Counted from the stretch's first letter, positions 8,634-17,360 are shown. The stretch: DNA of 62,015 bases from an uncultured Phascolarctobacterium sp. (GCA_905200645.1 CAJKLD010000012.1:1-62015), one strand, 5' to 3'. Made by a program: numbers and translations. Notes: generated by a model from the sequence alone, not told the origin.

Positions 8634-8842
8634 AGCTCTATCTCCCGAAGCTCAATTACCGATGCCGGACATTCCTTAGCACATTTGCCGCAGCCAACGC
8701 ATTTTTTCCAATCTACAACTGCTTTAACACCTTTATAAACAGAAATGGCTTGCATCGGACACACCTTGGCACAACAGCCGCAGGCTACACAATCATTTTC
8801 TGCTACATGAGCCTTACGCGGCTTTCTTTTTATTTTTTCCAT
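8630..8842 (-). CDS. 2[4Fe-4S] ferredoxin
   Basis: 70 residues with two classical clusters: CVACGCCAKVCP (about residues 18-29) and CVGCGKCAKECP (about 48-59). It is a low-potential electron carrier in the cytoplasm. The start has GGAGGTG 10 bases upstream. It is first in a two-gene operon with the 4Fe-4S membrane protein. The promoter region carries a perfect palindromic Crp-type site at about -41, the class II activator position. Confidence 0.85.
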   Translation of the reverse strand: MEKIKRKPRKAHVAENDCVACGCCAKVCPMQAISVYKGVKAVVDWKKCVGCGKCAKECPASVIELREIEL

Positions 8843-8865
8843 ACGCCAACACCTCCGTTTTATAT

Positions 8866-8907
8866 ATTATAACTAAAACAGAGATTTTTTTCTGTGATAA
8901 TATCACA
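8866..8907 (-). promoter_or_regulatory. Activator-type promoter with Crp-like box
   Basis: TGTGATAATATCACA (8893-8907) is a perfect 15-base palindrome with TGTGA/TCACA half sites. On the minus strand it is followed by TATAAT (8871-8866). The box centre (8900) is about 41 bases upstream of the predicted start (about 8859). No good -35 hexamer is seen, as expected when an activator bound at -41.5 replaces it. Confidence 0.7.
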
Positions 8908-8924
8908 CTTAGGCACTACCCTTT

Positions 8925-9230
8925 TGCCGCATAAAAAAGCCAATCCACATAATGCAGATAGACTTTTTAGTTGCAGCCAAGCTAAAGAGCTGCTGTTTTT
9001 CCAGGCAAAAGCACTGTTAACTTTTAATTCAGGAACAAAAGGACGATAAACTATCTTTTCCTTATCCCAAAAAGGTACCGATATTCAATTACCAAAGAAT
9101 AACCCAAGCCTTTTTGCGCCAGCGGATCATCCGAACGCATTAAAACAATCCAGCGTTCTTTTTCCTGCATACGGATAAAATCAATTTTTTTCGGTACGGT
9201 CAACCAGCGCTAAAATTTCTTCTGCACAGT
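8925..9230 (-). pseudogene. Decayed LysR-family regulator, effector-domain remnant
   Basis: Reading the minus strand in two frames gives LysR effector-domain text. One piece reads IDFIRMQEKERWIVLMRSDD followed by PLAQK; a later piece in another frame reads PFWDKEKIVYRPFVPELKV then AFAWK. The first is entered only by skipping one A in an A-run (otherwise Asn-stop), and a further frame change separates the two. No helix-turn-helix part remains. This fills most of the 520-base gap between the ferredoxin operon and the DUF6125-like gene. It resembles the subfamily of the LysR gene split by the mobile element at 53 and 61 kb. Confidence 0.7.
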
Positions 9231-9286
9231 AAGCACTTCCATAGCAGATTTAAAAAGTTTTTCATTGTGTAAATTCTCGTTTATCC

Positions 9287-9337
9287 TTGTAGACTATATA
9301 AAAACCTTCAGATATTGTATAATATAAGTGTCTACAA
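9287..9337 (+). promoter_or_regulatory. Promoter region with an inverted pair TTGTAGAC/GTCTACAA
   Basis: A TATAAT at 9318-9323 precedes the DUF6125-like gene. It lies between two 8-base inverted arms, TTGTAGAC (9287-9294) and GTCTACAA (9330-9337), whose centres are 43 bases apart. No good -35 box is present. The arms could be paired operator half sites or chance. Confidence 0.4.
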
Positions 9338-9363
9338 AGATTTTTAAAACGAGGTGAATACTG

Positions 9364-9879
9364 ATGAAAAATGAACATCTTGCAAAATTAAGTAAAGAAC
9401 AATTACTGGAATTAATTGAAATATATGCTAAAAACTGGTTGGCACATGACGGTGTTTGGTTTCAATCCATAGAGCGCAAATTTGGTATGTACGAAGCCGT
9501 ATATCACGACGAAGAAGCCTGGAAACGCTTTACCGTTATTGAAGCCAAACGCATTAAAGAATTTTTACAATTACCGAAGCACCCCGGACTTGAAGGTTTG
9601 GAGCAAGCTTTGCATTATCGTTTTTATGGTAATTTAAACGAACATGAATGCTTAAGAAAAGGCAATAAGCTTATATATCGCAACTACAACTGCCGCGTAC
9701 AGACGGCGCGCAGCCGCAAAGGAATGCCTTATCATCCGTGCAAATCGGTTGGAATATATGAGTATACAGGCTTTGCCGCCGCTATTGACGAACGCATCAA
9801 ATGCCGTTGCTTGAGCTGTTATCCCGATTGCACCGAAAGCCCCGACGGCTGCGCCTGGGAATTTTATTTAGAAGAATAA
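9364..9879 (+). CDS. DUF6125-like protein
   Basis: 171 residues, soluble, no signal peptide. It starts KLSKEQLLELIEIYAKNWLA followed by HDGVWF and has an AWKRFTVIEAKRIKEFL segment, the pattern I associate with DUF6125. The C-terminal third has six Cys, including CRCLSCYPDC (about residues 148-157) and a later DGCAWEF, which could bind a metal or cluster. The family has no settled function that I know of. GAGGTG precedes the ATG by 8 bases, and a strong terminator follows, so it is a single-gene unit. Confidence 0.6.
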   Translation: MKNEHLAKLSKEQLLELIEIYAKNWLAHDGVWFQSIERKFGMYEAVYHDEEAWKRFTVIEAKRIKEFLQLPKHPGLEGLEQALHYRFYGNLNEHECLRKGNKLIYRNYNCRVQTARSRKGMPYHPCKSVGIYEYTGFAAAIDERIKCRCLSCYPDCTESPDGCAWEFYLEE

Positions 9880-9891
9880 GACTAATTATAA

Positions 9892-9926
9892 AAAGATGCT
9901 GATTAATTTAGTTCAGCATCTTTTTT
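9892..9926 (+). terminator. Rho-independent terminator
   Basis: An 11-bp stem, AAAGATGCTGA with its complement, around a 10-base loop, ending in TTTTTT. Confidence 0.9.
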
Positions 9927-9998
9927 ATACGTCAGCATTCAAAGAATTTTTATATTTTGACTGATAAATTTTTTACAAGCATATCTCCGCTAAATTTT

Positions 9999-10649
9999 CT
10001 ATCTTTCAACCAAATGATAACTTTCCGCAAGCAATTGCTTAACCAGCTCTATATCTAAATTTTTACTCAAAACTGCTGTCAGCCAATGCTTTTTATTCAT
10101 GTGATACGCAGGATAAAAATGTTTTTTATCAATTAAAGCGGTCACCTTTTCCGGCGGCAGTTTAAAATTTACAATATCAACTCTGCCATTGATTTGTAAG
10201 CCAATACTTTTATAGGGAATAGTCATAAATACGGCATACCATTTATTTCTTCTGCCGGTTTTGAAAGTAAAAGCGTCCGGTGTATCCTCCCACGGAGCTT
10301 CTGGGACTGTGCCAAATGCTTTCCTGCAATACCGCATCAATAAATCTTTGACATTAGTATTATAAAAGCAGCCTGTTTTTATTTTCTGTAACAGCTGCTC
10401 TACTTTTTCTCTGATATGAGTAACATAACCACTGATGTTATCCGCAACGTTAAAAGGCAGATATTCTTCGTCCGTATCTTTATCAAACACATTTACTTCA
10501 AAATTTTGCACGTTAATGATAATTTTGGCATAAAATTCCGTACCGGCAATATCTGTCACTAACATAAGCTGCCCGCCCTGCTGCCTAAAGCCAAAGGCCA
10601 GCGCTTTTTTTCTATCTAAAGTGTATTGTTCCAAACCATAGTAAAGCAT
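9999..10649 (-). CDS. MmcQ/YjbR-family protein
   Basis: 216 residues from the chosen start. The C-terminal half (about 115-216) fits the YjbR fold: a Trp-Tyr pair in RNKWYAVFM, VDIVNFKLPPEKVTALID, YPAYHMNKKHWLTAVL, and a final helix. The N-terminal half (about 1-100) is an extra alpha/beta domain I do not recognise. YjbR proteins are often called DNA-binding-like, but their role is unclear. The ATG at 10649 is preferred because GGAAGTG lies 7 bases upstream; a longer frame to 10688 would start almost at a TATACT box, at or before the likely transcription start. It ends about 70 bases after the DUF6125 terminator, convergent with it. Confidence 0.65.
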   Translation of the reverse strand: MLYYGLEQYTLDRKKALAFGFRQQGGQLMLVTDIAGTEFYAKIIINVQNFEVNVFDKDTDEEYLPFNVADNISGYVTHIREKVEQLLQKIKTGCFYNTNVKDLLMRYCRKAFGTVPEAPWEDTPDAFTFKTGRRNKWYAVFMTIPYKSIGLQINGRVDIVNFKLPPEKVTALIDKKHFYPAYHMNKKHWLTAVLSKNLDIELVKQLLAESYHLVER

Positions 10650-10726
10650 TTTTTTCACTTCCAACATCACTGAAATTTCTGTTATCATCAGTATAGCATA
10701 ATCTTGCTTTTACTTCGACATAAAAA

Positions 10727-10753
10727 TACCGTGTCTGAAATATAGACACGGTA
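10727..10753 (-). terminator. Rho-independent terminator of the first ABC importer operon
   Basis: A perfect 10-bp stem, TACCGTGTCT with its complement, 7-base loop, followed on the minus strand by TTTTTA. Confidence 0.9.
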
Positions 10754-10769
10754 TAGAAAGCTTGGTATT

Positions 10770-11813
10770 TTATTTTTCAAAAACCATAACTCTATCAAAG
10801 TCCAGATATACTTTGGAACCATCAGGAATCGCGTCAATATCTGCACCTTTAACAATTACACGCACAATGTGTTCGCCAACCTGTACGCGATAATCAATAG
10901 CGTCGCCCAAGTAGAAACGGTGAGTCAGCTGGCCTCCAATTTGCCCGCCATTCAAAGACATGGTAATATTTTCCGGACGCACGGCAACGGTTGCTTCGCC
11001 AACAATATTATTGGTATTGGGGAAGGAAACGTTGGTGCCTTTGAGAAATACGCGGTCGCCTTTAGCCTCGCCGTCCATGAAGTTAACCAAGCCGATAAAG
11101 TCAGCAACCATTTTATTGGCAGGCTGAGTATAAATTTCATGAGGAGCACCTATTTGCTGCACAACGCCCATACTCATAACAACTACGCGGTCACTCATAG
11201 CCATTGCTTCGCTTTGGTCATGAGTTACATAGACAACGGTAATGCCGGTTTTCTTCTGAATTTCCAAAATTTCAAAACGCATAGATTCGCGCAACTTAGC
11301 GTCCAAGTTAGACAAAGGCTCGTCCAGCAGCAGCAGGCCAGGCTCTGCCACCAGCGCACGCGCTAAAGCAACACGCTGCTGTTGACCGCCGGATAATTGG
11401 TTAGGATAGCGTTTACCATATTCGCCAAGATGCACCAATTCCAGCATTTCCTGCACGCGGCGGTCACGCTCGGATTTTTCTACCTTTTTGATTTTCAAGG
11501 GATAGCCAACATTTTCTGCCACAGTCATGTGCGGCCATACAGCATAAGATTGGAATACCATGCCGATATCGCGTTTTTCCGGCGGAGCAAACGAGCCTTT
11601 TAAAGAAGAACTTACGCATTGCTCGCCAATATAAATTTCACCTTCGGTAGCGCGTTCAAAGCCTGCAATCATACGCAAAGTAGTAGTTTTACCGCAGCCG
11701 GAAGGGCCTAAGATGGAAACGAATTCACCATCTTTTACAACTAAGTTAAAATCGTTTACAGCAGTTACGCTGCCGAAACGCTTAAATACATGCTCAATTC
11801 TTACCTCAGACAT
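10770..11813 (-). CDS. ABC importer ATPase, FbpC/PotA type
   Basis: 347 residues. Walker A GPSGCGKTT (about 36-44), Q-loop VFQSYAVWPHM, signature LSGGQQQRVALARAL (about 140-154), Walker B LLLLDEPLSNLD and switch THDQSEAMAMSD are all intact. The last 100 residues form a TOBE domain (VAVRPENITM). It drives import of a solute delivered by the binding protein encoded upstream. It is the third gene of the operon, 19 bases after the permease gene. The paralogue cluster at 46-51 kb has the same design. The substrate may be ferric iron, but phosphonate or another small anion cannot be excluded. Confidence 0.88.
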   Translation of the reverse strand: MSEVRIEHVFKRFGSVTAVNDFNLVVKDGEFVSILGPSGCGKTTTLRMIAGFERATEGEIYIGEQCVSSSLKGSFAPPEKRDIGMVFQSYAVWPHMTVAENVGYPLKIKKVEKSERDRRVQEMLELVHLGEYGKRYPNQLSGGQQQRVALARALVAEPGLLLLDEPLSNLDAKLRESMRFEILEIQKKTGITVVYVTHDQSEAMAMSDRVVVMSMGVVQQIGAPHEIYTQPANKMVADFIGLVNFMDGEAKGDRVFLKGTNVSFPNTNNIVGEATVAVRPENITMSLNGGQIGGQLTHRFYLGDAIDYRVQVGEHIVRVIVKGADIDAIPDGSKVYLDFDRVMVFEK

Positions 11814-11832
11814 TTATTTCTTCACTCCTTGT

Positions 11833-13503
11833 TTAAATACCAACGTTACCTTTGGAAACTTTGTTCAAAATCAAGTTGCCGATTAAGACAATCATCAGAA
11901 TGATAACGGAAAGTACAGAAGCATTCTGAGTATCGGCATAGGTTTGCAGTTCGTAAAGCAATACGCCAATGGTTTTAGTATCACTGCCATAGAGCAGCAG
12001 AGACATAGTCAATTCATAGAATGACGGCATAAAAATCAAAAACCAACCAGCGATTACGGAAGGTGCAATCAGCGGAATAATGATATCCTTGCAGCAGCGC
12101 AGCCAGTTAGCACCGGAGTTCAGAGCAGCCTCTTCCAAAGAAATGTGTACCTGGCTTAAAGCCGCAGCAATAGTACGCACGGACATAGTCATGTACTTAA
12201 CAAGGTAGCTGACGATAATAATCCACATGGTAGAATACATATTCAAGCCATAATTGCCGCTGAAAGTAATAATCAAAGCCAAAGCGATAACGATGGACGG
12301 AGTAGAACCGCCGATAACTACCAAAAGGTCAGGAATGCTGCGGCCTTTAATTTGAGTTTTTACAGCAAGATAGGCCACAAACAAGCTGAGCAGCGTACCA
12401 ATCGTTGCAGCAATAACGCCGTAAATTACAGAGTCCCATACGCTTTCCATATACTGAGCGCTGGTAATTACAGGAATCCAAGGATCAATGCCGATATTAG
12501 ATAATGCTATCGGTTTAGACATGGATTTCAAGAAAGAAGTCAATACGATAGAGCCTAAAGGAATAACTACGGCAATTGCGCCATAAAGGCTAACTGCACA
12601 AACAGCAGGCCACTTCCATTTGCCAAGCTCTACTATGTTTGGACGAGTGGATTTACCGGAAATAGTGGTATAATCCTTGCGTCCCATCATCCAAGTCATG
12701 CCCATTAACAGGAAGTTGGCAATAAACATCAAGGAGGCAGCTAAAGCAGTAGCATCACGAACACCGGCATCATCGCCCATGTAAATATAGGTTACGATAC
12801 GAGTGGTCATAACCTCGATATTACCAGGCATACCAACAATAGAAGGAATACCGAAGCAGGAACCTGCGGCAATAAATACCAGCAGACCACCAGCTAAAAT
12901 TGACGGAGCCATCAAGGGCAAAGTTACGTCAATAACCGTACGCAGCGGAGACGCACCGCTGACACGAGCTGCTTCCTCTAAGGTTGGATCCATTTTCTCC
13001 ATAGCACGAGAAATAGTGATAAAAGCAAACGGGGAATAGAACAGCATCAGTACCCAAGCCAAGCCCCAAAAAGTATAAATATCAAAAGGAGCAGTTTCAA
13101 GGCCAAACATCCACTTAAAAATGTTATTCAGATAACCAACGCTGGGGTTTAAAAGCTGTACCCAGGCAATTGCACCAACATAAGGCGGAATCATGTAGCT
13201 GGAAACCAGCAAAGTACGGAAGCCTTTTTTGCCCGGCATGTCAGTACGACCAACCAGCCACGCCAGCGGAAAAGTAATAATAACGCTGGCAATCATAACC
13301 ATCAATGACAGCTCTACAGTATTAGTCAAGGCTTTCCAGTTGACATCTGCACTGTAAACATTGCGGTAGTTTTCAAGATTGATAGCACCGTCCTTTATAA
13401 TGCTGTCAAAAAGCAAAATGCCCATAGGGAAAATTACAAAATAGAGCAGCAACAAAACGGACAGTGAAATAACGATTGTTTTGCTGTTAATACGTGATAG
13501 CAT
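11833..13503 (-). CDS. ABC importer permease, two fused halves (FbpB type)
   Basis: 556 residues with about 12 helices: two complete permease domains in one chain. Each half has the EAA loop that docks on the ATPase: EEAARVSGASPLRTVIDVTL in the first half and EEAALNSGANWLRCCKDIII in the second. Such fusions are typical of Fe3+/AEP-type importers. The ATG at 13503 is chosen over an upstream TTG (13530) because the AAGGAG sequence lies between them, though its spacing to the ATG (about 14 bases) is long. It sits between the binding-protein and ATPase genes. Confidence 0.85.
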   Translation of the reverse strand: MLSRINSKTIVISLSVLLLLYFVIFPMGILLFDSIIKDGAINLENYRNVYSADVNWKALTNTVELSLMVMIASVIITFPLAWLVGRTDMPGKKGFRTLLVSSYMIPPYVGAIAWVQLLNPSVGYLNNIFKWMFGLETAPFDIYTFWGLAWVLMLFYSPFAFITISRAMEKMDPTLEEAARVSGASPLRTVIDVTLPLMAPSILAGGLLVFIAAGSCFGIPSIVGMPGNIEVMTTRIVTYIYMGDDAGVRDATALAASLMFIANFLLMGMTWMMGRKDYTTISGKSTRPNIVELGKWKWPAVCAVSLYGAIAVVIPLGSIVLTSFLKSMSKPIALSNIGIDPWIPVITSAQYMESVWDSVIYGVIAATIGTLLSLFVAYLAVKTQIKGRSIPDLLVVIGGSTPSIVIALALIITFSGNYGLNMYSTMWIIIVSYLVKYMTMSVRTIAAALSQVHISLEEAALNSGANWLRCCKDIIIPLIAPSVIAGWFLIFMPSFYELTMSLLLYGSDTKTIGVLLYELQTYADTQNASVLSVIILMIVLIGNLILNKVSKGNVGI

Positions 13504-13575
13504 GGAAAGTAATGTTTCTCCTTCCCTCAAAATTTTACAAAATAAAAGACATTTACCAATTCAATATTAAAGCAC

Positions 13576-13610
13576 ACAAAACAGGGAGCACATAAGCGTC
13601 CCTGTTTTGT
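13576..13610 (-). terminator. Intercistronic hairpin between binding protein and permease genes
   Basis: A 12-bp perfect stem (ACAAAACAGGGA with complement) and an 11-base loop. On the minus strand no T-tract follows at once, so it may partly stop transcription or protect the 3' end of the binding-protein message, giving more binding protein than permease. Confidence 0.55.
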
Positions 13611-13643
13611 TTATTAATTTACCTTGTTTGCTTGATAGACTAA

Positions 13644-14681
13644 TTATTTATCCATAACTCTCTTACGGAATTCTTCTTTGATCTTAGCGTTGTTGTCGGC
13701 CAATTTTCTCCAATCAACTTTCATCTTGCCTTCGGTCAGTTTCTTAGTTTCAGGAGCGCCGATGGGACCCTTTACGTCGCCGCGAACGGAGTGCATCCAG
13801 CCTTTAACAACTGCTTCCTGACCTTCTTTGCTCAGCCACCAATCAACAATAGCTTTTGCGCCTTCAGGATTCTTAGTGGTGTTGAAAATAGCAATCGGGG
13901 ACGGAACTTGGATTACGCCGTCAGTCGGATAGGAAACCTTCAAGGGCTCTTTCTTGGTGTTAGCCAGTTTCAGGATGTTTTCTTCCAAAATCATTGCAGC
14001 AGCATATTCGCCGGTCAACAATTTATTTTGAATAGCAGAGTTGCCTTCTTCAACGCGGATGCCGTTAGCTTTCAGTTGGTCAAAATATTCCCAACCATAT
14101 TTGTCAGCCAATGCGCCAACTGCTACATAAGCGGTGCCGCTCAGCATGGGGTTAGGCATAGCGATTTTACCTTTCCATTTCGGATCGGTCAAATCTTTCC
14201 AAGTTTTCGGAGCATCTTCAGCTTTCAGTTTGTCGCCATTGTAAGCAATAATCATGTTACAAACGCGAACTGCATACCAAGAGCCGTCTTCAGCTTTATC
14301 ATTGATCAGGTTAGCTTCTTCTTTGGATTTATAAGGAAGCAGCAATTTTTGGTCAGCCAATTTCAGATAGTAGGAAGGATCAGCAACCATCAATACGTCG
14401 GCAGCAACCTTTTTAGCTTTGATTTCGCCGGTAATTTTAGTTACAACTTTTTCGGTGCCGCCTTGGAACCAGTTAACTTTCATGTCGGGGAAAGCTTTGG
14501 CAACGTTAGGTTTGCACATGTTGTCGATAATATCAGGGTAAATAGAGGTATATACCATGAGCTCGCCTTTGGTTCCGGCAGCTTTCTTATCATCCTTTTT
14601 GTCGCCGCCACCGCAGCCTGCCAATGCTACGGACAATGCCAAAATTGCTGCTGCACCAAGCATCCATTTAGATTTTTTCAT
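13644..14681 (-). CDS. ABC importer solute-binding lipoprotein (Fe3+/AEP type)
   Basis: 345 residues. The N-terminus MKKSKWMLGAAAILALSVA then LAGC is a lipoprotein signal, Cys at about residue 22, anchoring the mature protein. The body has the family-1 extracellular binding pattern: GELMVYTSIYPDI, KVAADVLMVADPSYY, AMPNPMLSGTAYVAVGAL, VPSPIAIFNTTKNPEGAKAI. The Tyr-Tyr pair that binds iron in FbpA is not evident where I expect it (GEYAAAMILEEN), so the ligand is open. It is the first gene of the operon; AAGGAGTG precedes the ATG. The protein at 46220-47251 is a paralogue. Confidence 0.85.
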   Translation of the reverse strand: MKKSKWMLGAAAILALSVALAGCGGGDKKDDKKAAGTKGELMVYTSIYPDIIDNMCKPNVAKAFPDMKVNWFQGGTEKVVTKITGEIKAKKVAADVLMVADPSYYLKLADQKLLLPYKSKEEANLINDKAEDGSWYAVRVCNMIIAYNGDKLKAEDAPKTWKDLTDPKWKGKIAMPNPMLSGTAYVAVGALADKYGWEYFDQLKANGIRVEEGNSAIQNKLLTGEYAAAMILEENILKLANTKKEPLKVSYPTDGVIQVPSPIAIFNTTKNPEGAKAIVDWWLSKEGQEAVVKGWMHSVRGDVKGPIGAPETKKLTEGKMKVDWRKLADNNAKIKEEFRKRVMDK

Positions 14682-14915
14682 TCACAAACACTCCTTTTTC
14701 CTTAATTTTAAAAATATCAAAATTACTAGTGTAAAGACCTTCTACACCTTTATTAAAAATTTCGTCGCCTTATTATTTTTTCCTGCTTACACTTTACACT
14801 ATTTTAATATATTTTTCACTTTTTATGTCACTTTTACGTTTATACAGTATACATTCCATCATATATTTACATATGCTCATTTTTGTCCTGCATGGACTTT
14901 TTATGTCCCTCTATT

Positions 14916-15995
14916 TTATACGCAGATAAAATTCAATTCCCAGGCGGGAATATATGGATGCTTTCTTAAATAAATTTTATAATCCGGCACCAGCTCCCAC
15001 AATAGTAAAGGCAGTCGGAACAAATCCTCGTCATAATGATAGGCTGCGACAAACAGCTTCGGTCTGCCATGCATAATAGTATCACGTCCACCGTTAACAG
15101 CCTGTTTTTCCGCACCCTCAACATCCATTTTTATATAAGAAACTCTACGGCCTGCCGCTATTTTATCAATAGTAGTAACGGGCACCAAGCGTTTTTCTGC
15201 ATCTACAAAGGTAGACTGACGTCCACCGCTATCGCTAAAAGCTAATTCGCCTGCTGTATCCCAAATACCGCTTTCATAAACCTCTACTTCTAAATGTTTT
15301 TCTGCCAGCTGCTCTGCCAATAGCCGCAGCTTACGGCAGTTACGCCTGTCAGGCTCCACCGCCAGCACCCGCTCCCACTGCCAATTTGTCAAGCGTCCCC
15401 ATTCATCCAGCGTATCGCCGTTATAAGCTCCCAAATCCATATATACTTCATTCGGCGCAGGCTGTATAAGCTGCCGCAAATCATTTTCCCGCACTGTTTC
15501 ACACGCAAATATATAATTAATCTTACCGCTCAATTTATAATTTAAAGTCGCAGCAAAAACCTTGCGCGACAAATCATCTGCCAAATTATCATAAACCTGC
15601 TGTAATTCGCTTGCGTATTTTTTTAGCCACAGCACACTGACAGTTTCCGCTTCTGTAAAAAGCGGCAAATGAGGCGCTACCACCTGCTGCTCCGCCGCCA
15701 GCTCTTTAAAGCGTGCTAAAACCTCCGGCCTTTCGCTGGCAAAAGCAATTACTACCAAAAGTTCTGCACCCAAGCGTTTTTTTACTGCCGCGTAGCGCTC
15801 TACGGTAAAACCGCGAAAACTTTGTCCGCGTACAAATTCATCACTGGCAAAAACACCTTGCACTTCAACACCGTTTACTTCACACCAATCTAAAATTTTA
15901 TCGGCGCCATTACCCATACCATAAAGCACAATGGGCTTTTTTGTTTTCTGCAAAAGCTCCCATACGCTTTCTTTTTCTATAATAAAATCTAACAT
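14916..15995 (-). CDS. FkbM-family methyltransferase with an N-terminal nucleotide-binding-like domain
   Basis: 359 residues. The C-terminal half (about 185-355) is a SAM methyltransferase of the FkbM type: EVYMDLGAYNGDTLDEW (motif I), VLAVEPDRRNC (acidic strand 2), VTTIDKI and YIKMDVEGAEKQAV. The N-terminal third has KKPIVLYGMGNGADKILDW, a Rossmann-like glycine motif seen in sugar-modifying partners. It may O-methylate a surface sugar or lipid. The ATG at 15995 has GGGAGG 7 bases upstream. It lies between the ABC importer and the DtxR-like gene, transcribed away from the latter, and shows no clear link to either. Confidence 0.75.
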   Translation of the reverse strand: MLDFIIEKESVWELLQKTKKPIVLYGMGNGADKILDWCEVNGVEVQGVFASDEFVRGQSFRGFTVERYAAVKKRLGAELLVVIAFASERPEVLARFKELAAEQQVVAPHLPLFTEAETVSVLWLKKYASELQQVYDNLADDLSRKVFAATLNYKLSGKINYIFACETVRENDLRQLIQPAPNEVYMDLGAYNGDTLDEWGRLTNWQWERVLAVEPDRRNCRKLRLLAEQLAEKHLEVEVYESGIWDTAGELAFSDSGGRQSTFVDAEKRLVPVTTIDKIAAGRRVSYIKMDVEGAEKQAVNGGRDTIMHGRPKLFVAAYHYDEDLFRLPLLLWELVPDYKIYLRKHPYIPAWELNFICV

Positions 15996-16124
15996 CAACA
16001 AACCTCCCAATTATTTATTACATTATACACCATATAGTAGTGACTGATGTACCTAAATATGCTAAAATTAATTAAAGACTGTTTAATATTTTCACAACAC
16101 CAACCTATTAAGGAGGCAACACTT

Positions 16125-16499
16125 ATGCCACTACTGGAATCAGGCGAAAACTACTTGGAAACTATACTCGTACTCACAAAAAAGAACGGCTCTGTCCGCT
16201 CCATTGACGTAGCAGAATCTTTGCAATTTACTAAAGCCAGCGTCAGCAGAGCTATGAGCATTTTAAAACGCGATAATTATATTATTATGAATCCTGACGG
16301 TTCTATTGTTTTGACCAAGGAAGGCCAGAAAAAAGCTGCTGCCGTTTATGACCGTCATGTTACTCTGACTCAATTTATTACCGATATTCTCGGAGTAGAT
16401 GAAAAAATTGCCGAAAAGGATGCCTGCCGCATTGAGCATATTATCAGCCCAGAAACCTTTGCCGGCATTAAGGCACATCTTGCTGCAAAAAAGAAATAA
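16125..16499 (+). CDS. Short DtxR/MntR-like metal-dependent regulator
   Basis: 124 residues. The start LESGENYLETILVLTK and SIDVAESLQFTKASVSRAM are the winged-helix domain of DtxR/MntR proteins; IEKDACRIEHIISPETF-like text (residues about 95-115) is the start of the metal/dimerisation domain. It has no SH3 domain, and the second domain is short, as in small MntR-like proteins. It probably senses Fe2+ or Mn2+. AAGGAGG lies 9 bases before the ATG; in-frame upstream codons lack a ribosome site. An exported protein gene follows 48 bases later, and two chelatase genes and an ABC importer are near. Confidence 0.75.
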   Translation: MPLLESGENYLETILVLTKKNGSVRSIDVAESLQFTKASVSRAMSILKRDNYIIMNPDGSIVLTKEGQKKAAAVYDRHVTLTQFITDILGVDEKIAEKDACRIEHIISPETFAGIKAHLAAKKK

Positions 16500-16547
16500 A
16501 CGCAAAACCGTTTTTACGTATTTACAGAAATGAAAGGGGGATATTAC

Positions 16548-17201
16548 ATGAAAAAAATTCTTTTATTTTTAATGGCTTTTTGCCTTTTCTGCGTTACTGC
16601 CGCAGCCAGCCCTAAGCTTTATCACCATCCCGCCTACGATTTTTCTAATATTCGCAATGTAAAAGTAACTGTCATCACCAACACTAACCCACAGAATAAA
16701 GATAATTTTTATGCAGAAGTTATGGCAGAAGAAAAAATGCTTTCTGCTTTATACAGCGCAGCAGGAAATCAAAAGCTAATCCTTACGGATGAACGAGCCA
16801 ACGGACCTCTTGCGCCTACCGGCGAACCGGAAAGTCTTTTTACTCCCAACAAAAAAGCTCCCAAAACCGTGGAAGTGCGCGTCAGCATCAATTATTTAGG
16901 CTATCGCAGCAATCTTGTTCCCGGTCACTATGAACAAAAAACAGAATATATTAAAGAAAAGCACAAAAATTCACGCGGTCAAGAGCAATACGTAGAAATT
17001 CCCATTACCACTAAGGTTTGGGTACCTGACGCTTACCGCAGCGATTCTCTTCTAGACGTAATTTATAATGTCTATGATTTAGAAACCGCCACGGTTATTG
17101 CCAACGTCATGGACAGACGCGAGCGTCAATATGAAGAGGATACTTCCGGCATGCTTAAACGCTCTACCAAAGATTTTCTTAAAGCTTTAACAAAAAAATA
17201 A
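16548..17201 (+). CDS. Exported protein of unknown function
   Basis: 217 residues. A signal peptide (MKKILLFLMAFCLFCVTAAA) is cleaved probably after AAAS or AAA, leaving a soluble periplasmic protein. The mature part has a VKVTVITNTNP strand and a Tyr-rich loop with YRSNLVPGHYEQKTEYI; no catalytic motif stands out, and I do not recognise the family. The pattern of a long beta-rich chain with a YDLETATVIANVMDRRER end recalls small outer-membrane-associated proteins. AAAGGGGG precedes the ATG. It is probably co-transcribed with the DtxR-like gene and ends at a terminator, so a metal-linked role is possible. Confidence 0.6.
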   Translation: MKKILLFLMAFCLFCVTAAASPKLYHHPAYDFSNIRNVKVTVITNTNPQNKDNFYAEVMAEEKMLSALYSAAGNQKLILTDERANGPLAPTGEPESLFTPNKKAPKTVEVRVSINYLGYRSNLVPGHYEQKTEYIKEKHKNSRGQEQYVEIPITTKVWVPDAYRSDSLLDVIYNVYDLETATVIANVMDRRERQYEEDTSGMLKRSTKDFLKALTKK

Positions 17202-17209
17202 TATGCTGA

Positions 17210-17247
17210 AATCCCGAGTACATATCAAAATGTATTCGGGATTTTTT
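17210..17247 (+). terminator. Rho-independent terminator
   Basis: A 13-bp stem with one mismatch (AATCCCGA then TACA, with complement), 8-base loop, followed by a T-run. Confidence 0.9.
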
Positions 17248-17360
17248 CTTATATTTACATCATATAAATGATATAGTGCTTGGCATCTCTTAGCCGTAAA
17301 AGCCGCACGAAAGAGTATTAACCATTTTTCTAATCTTAATAAAAATTATTCTTATTATTC

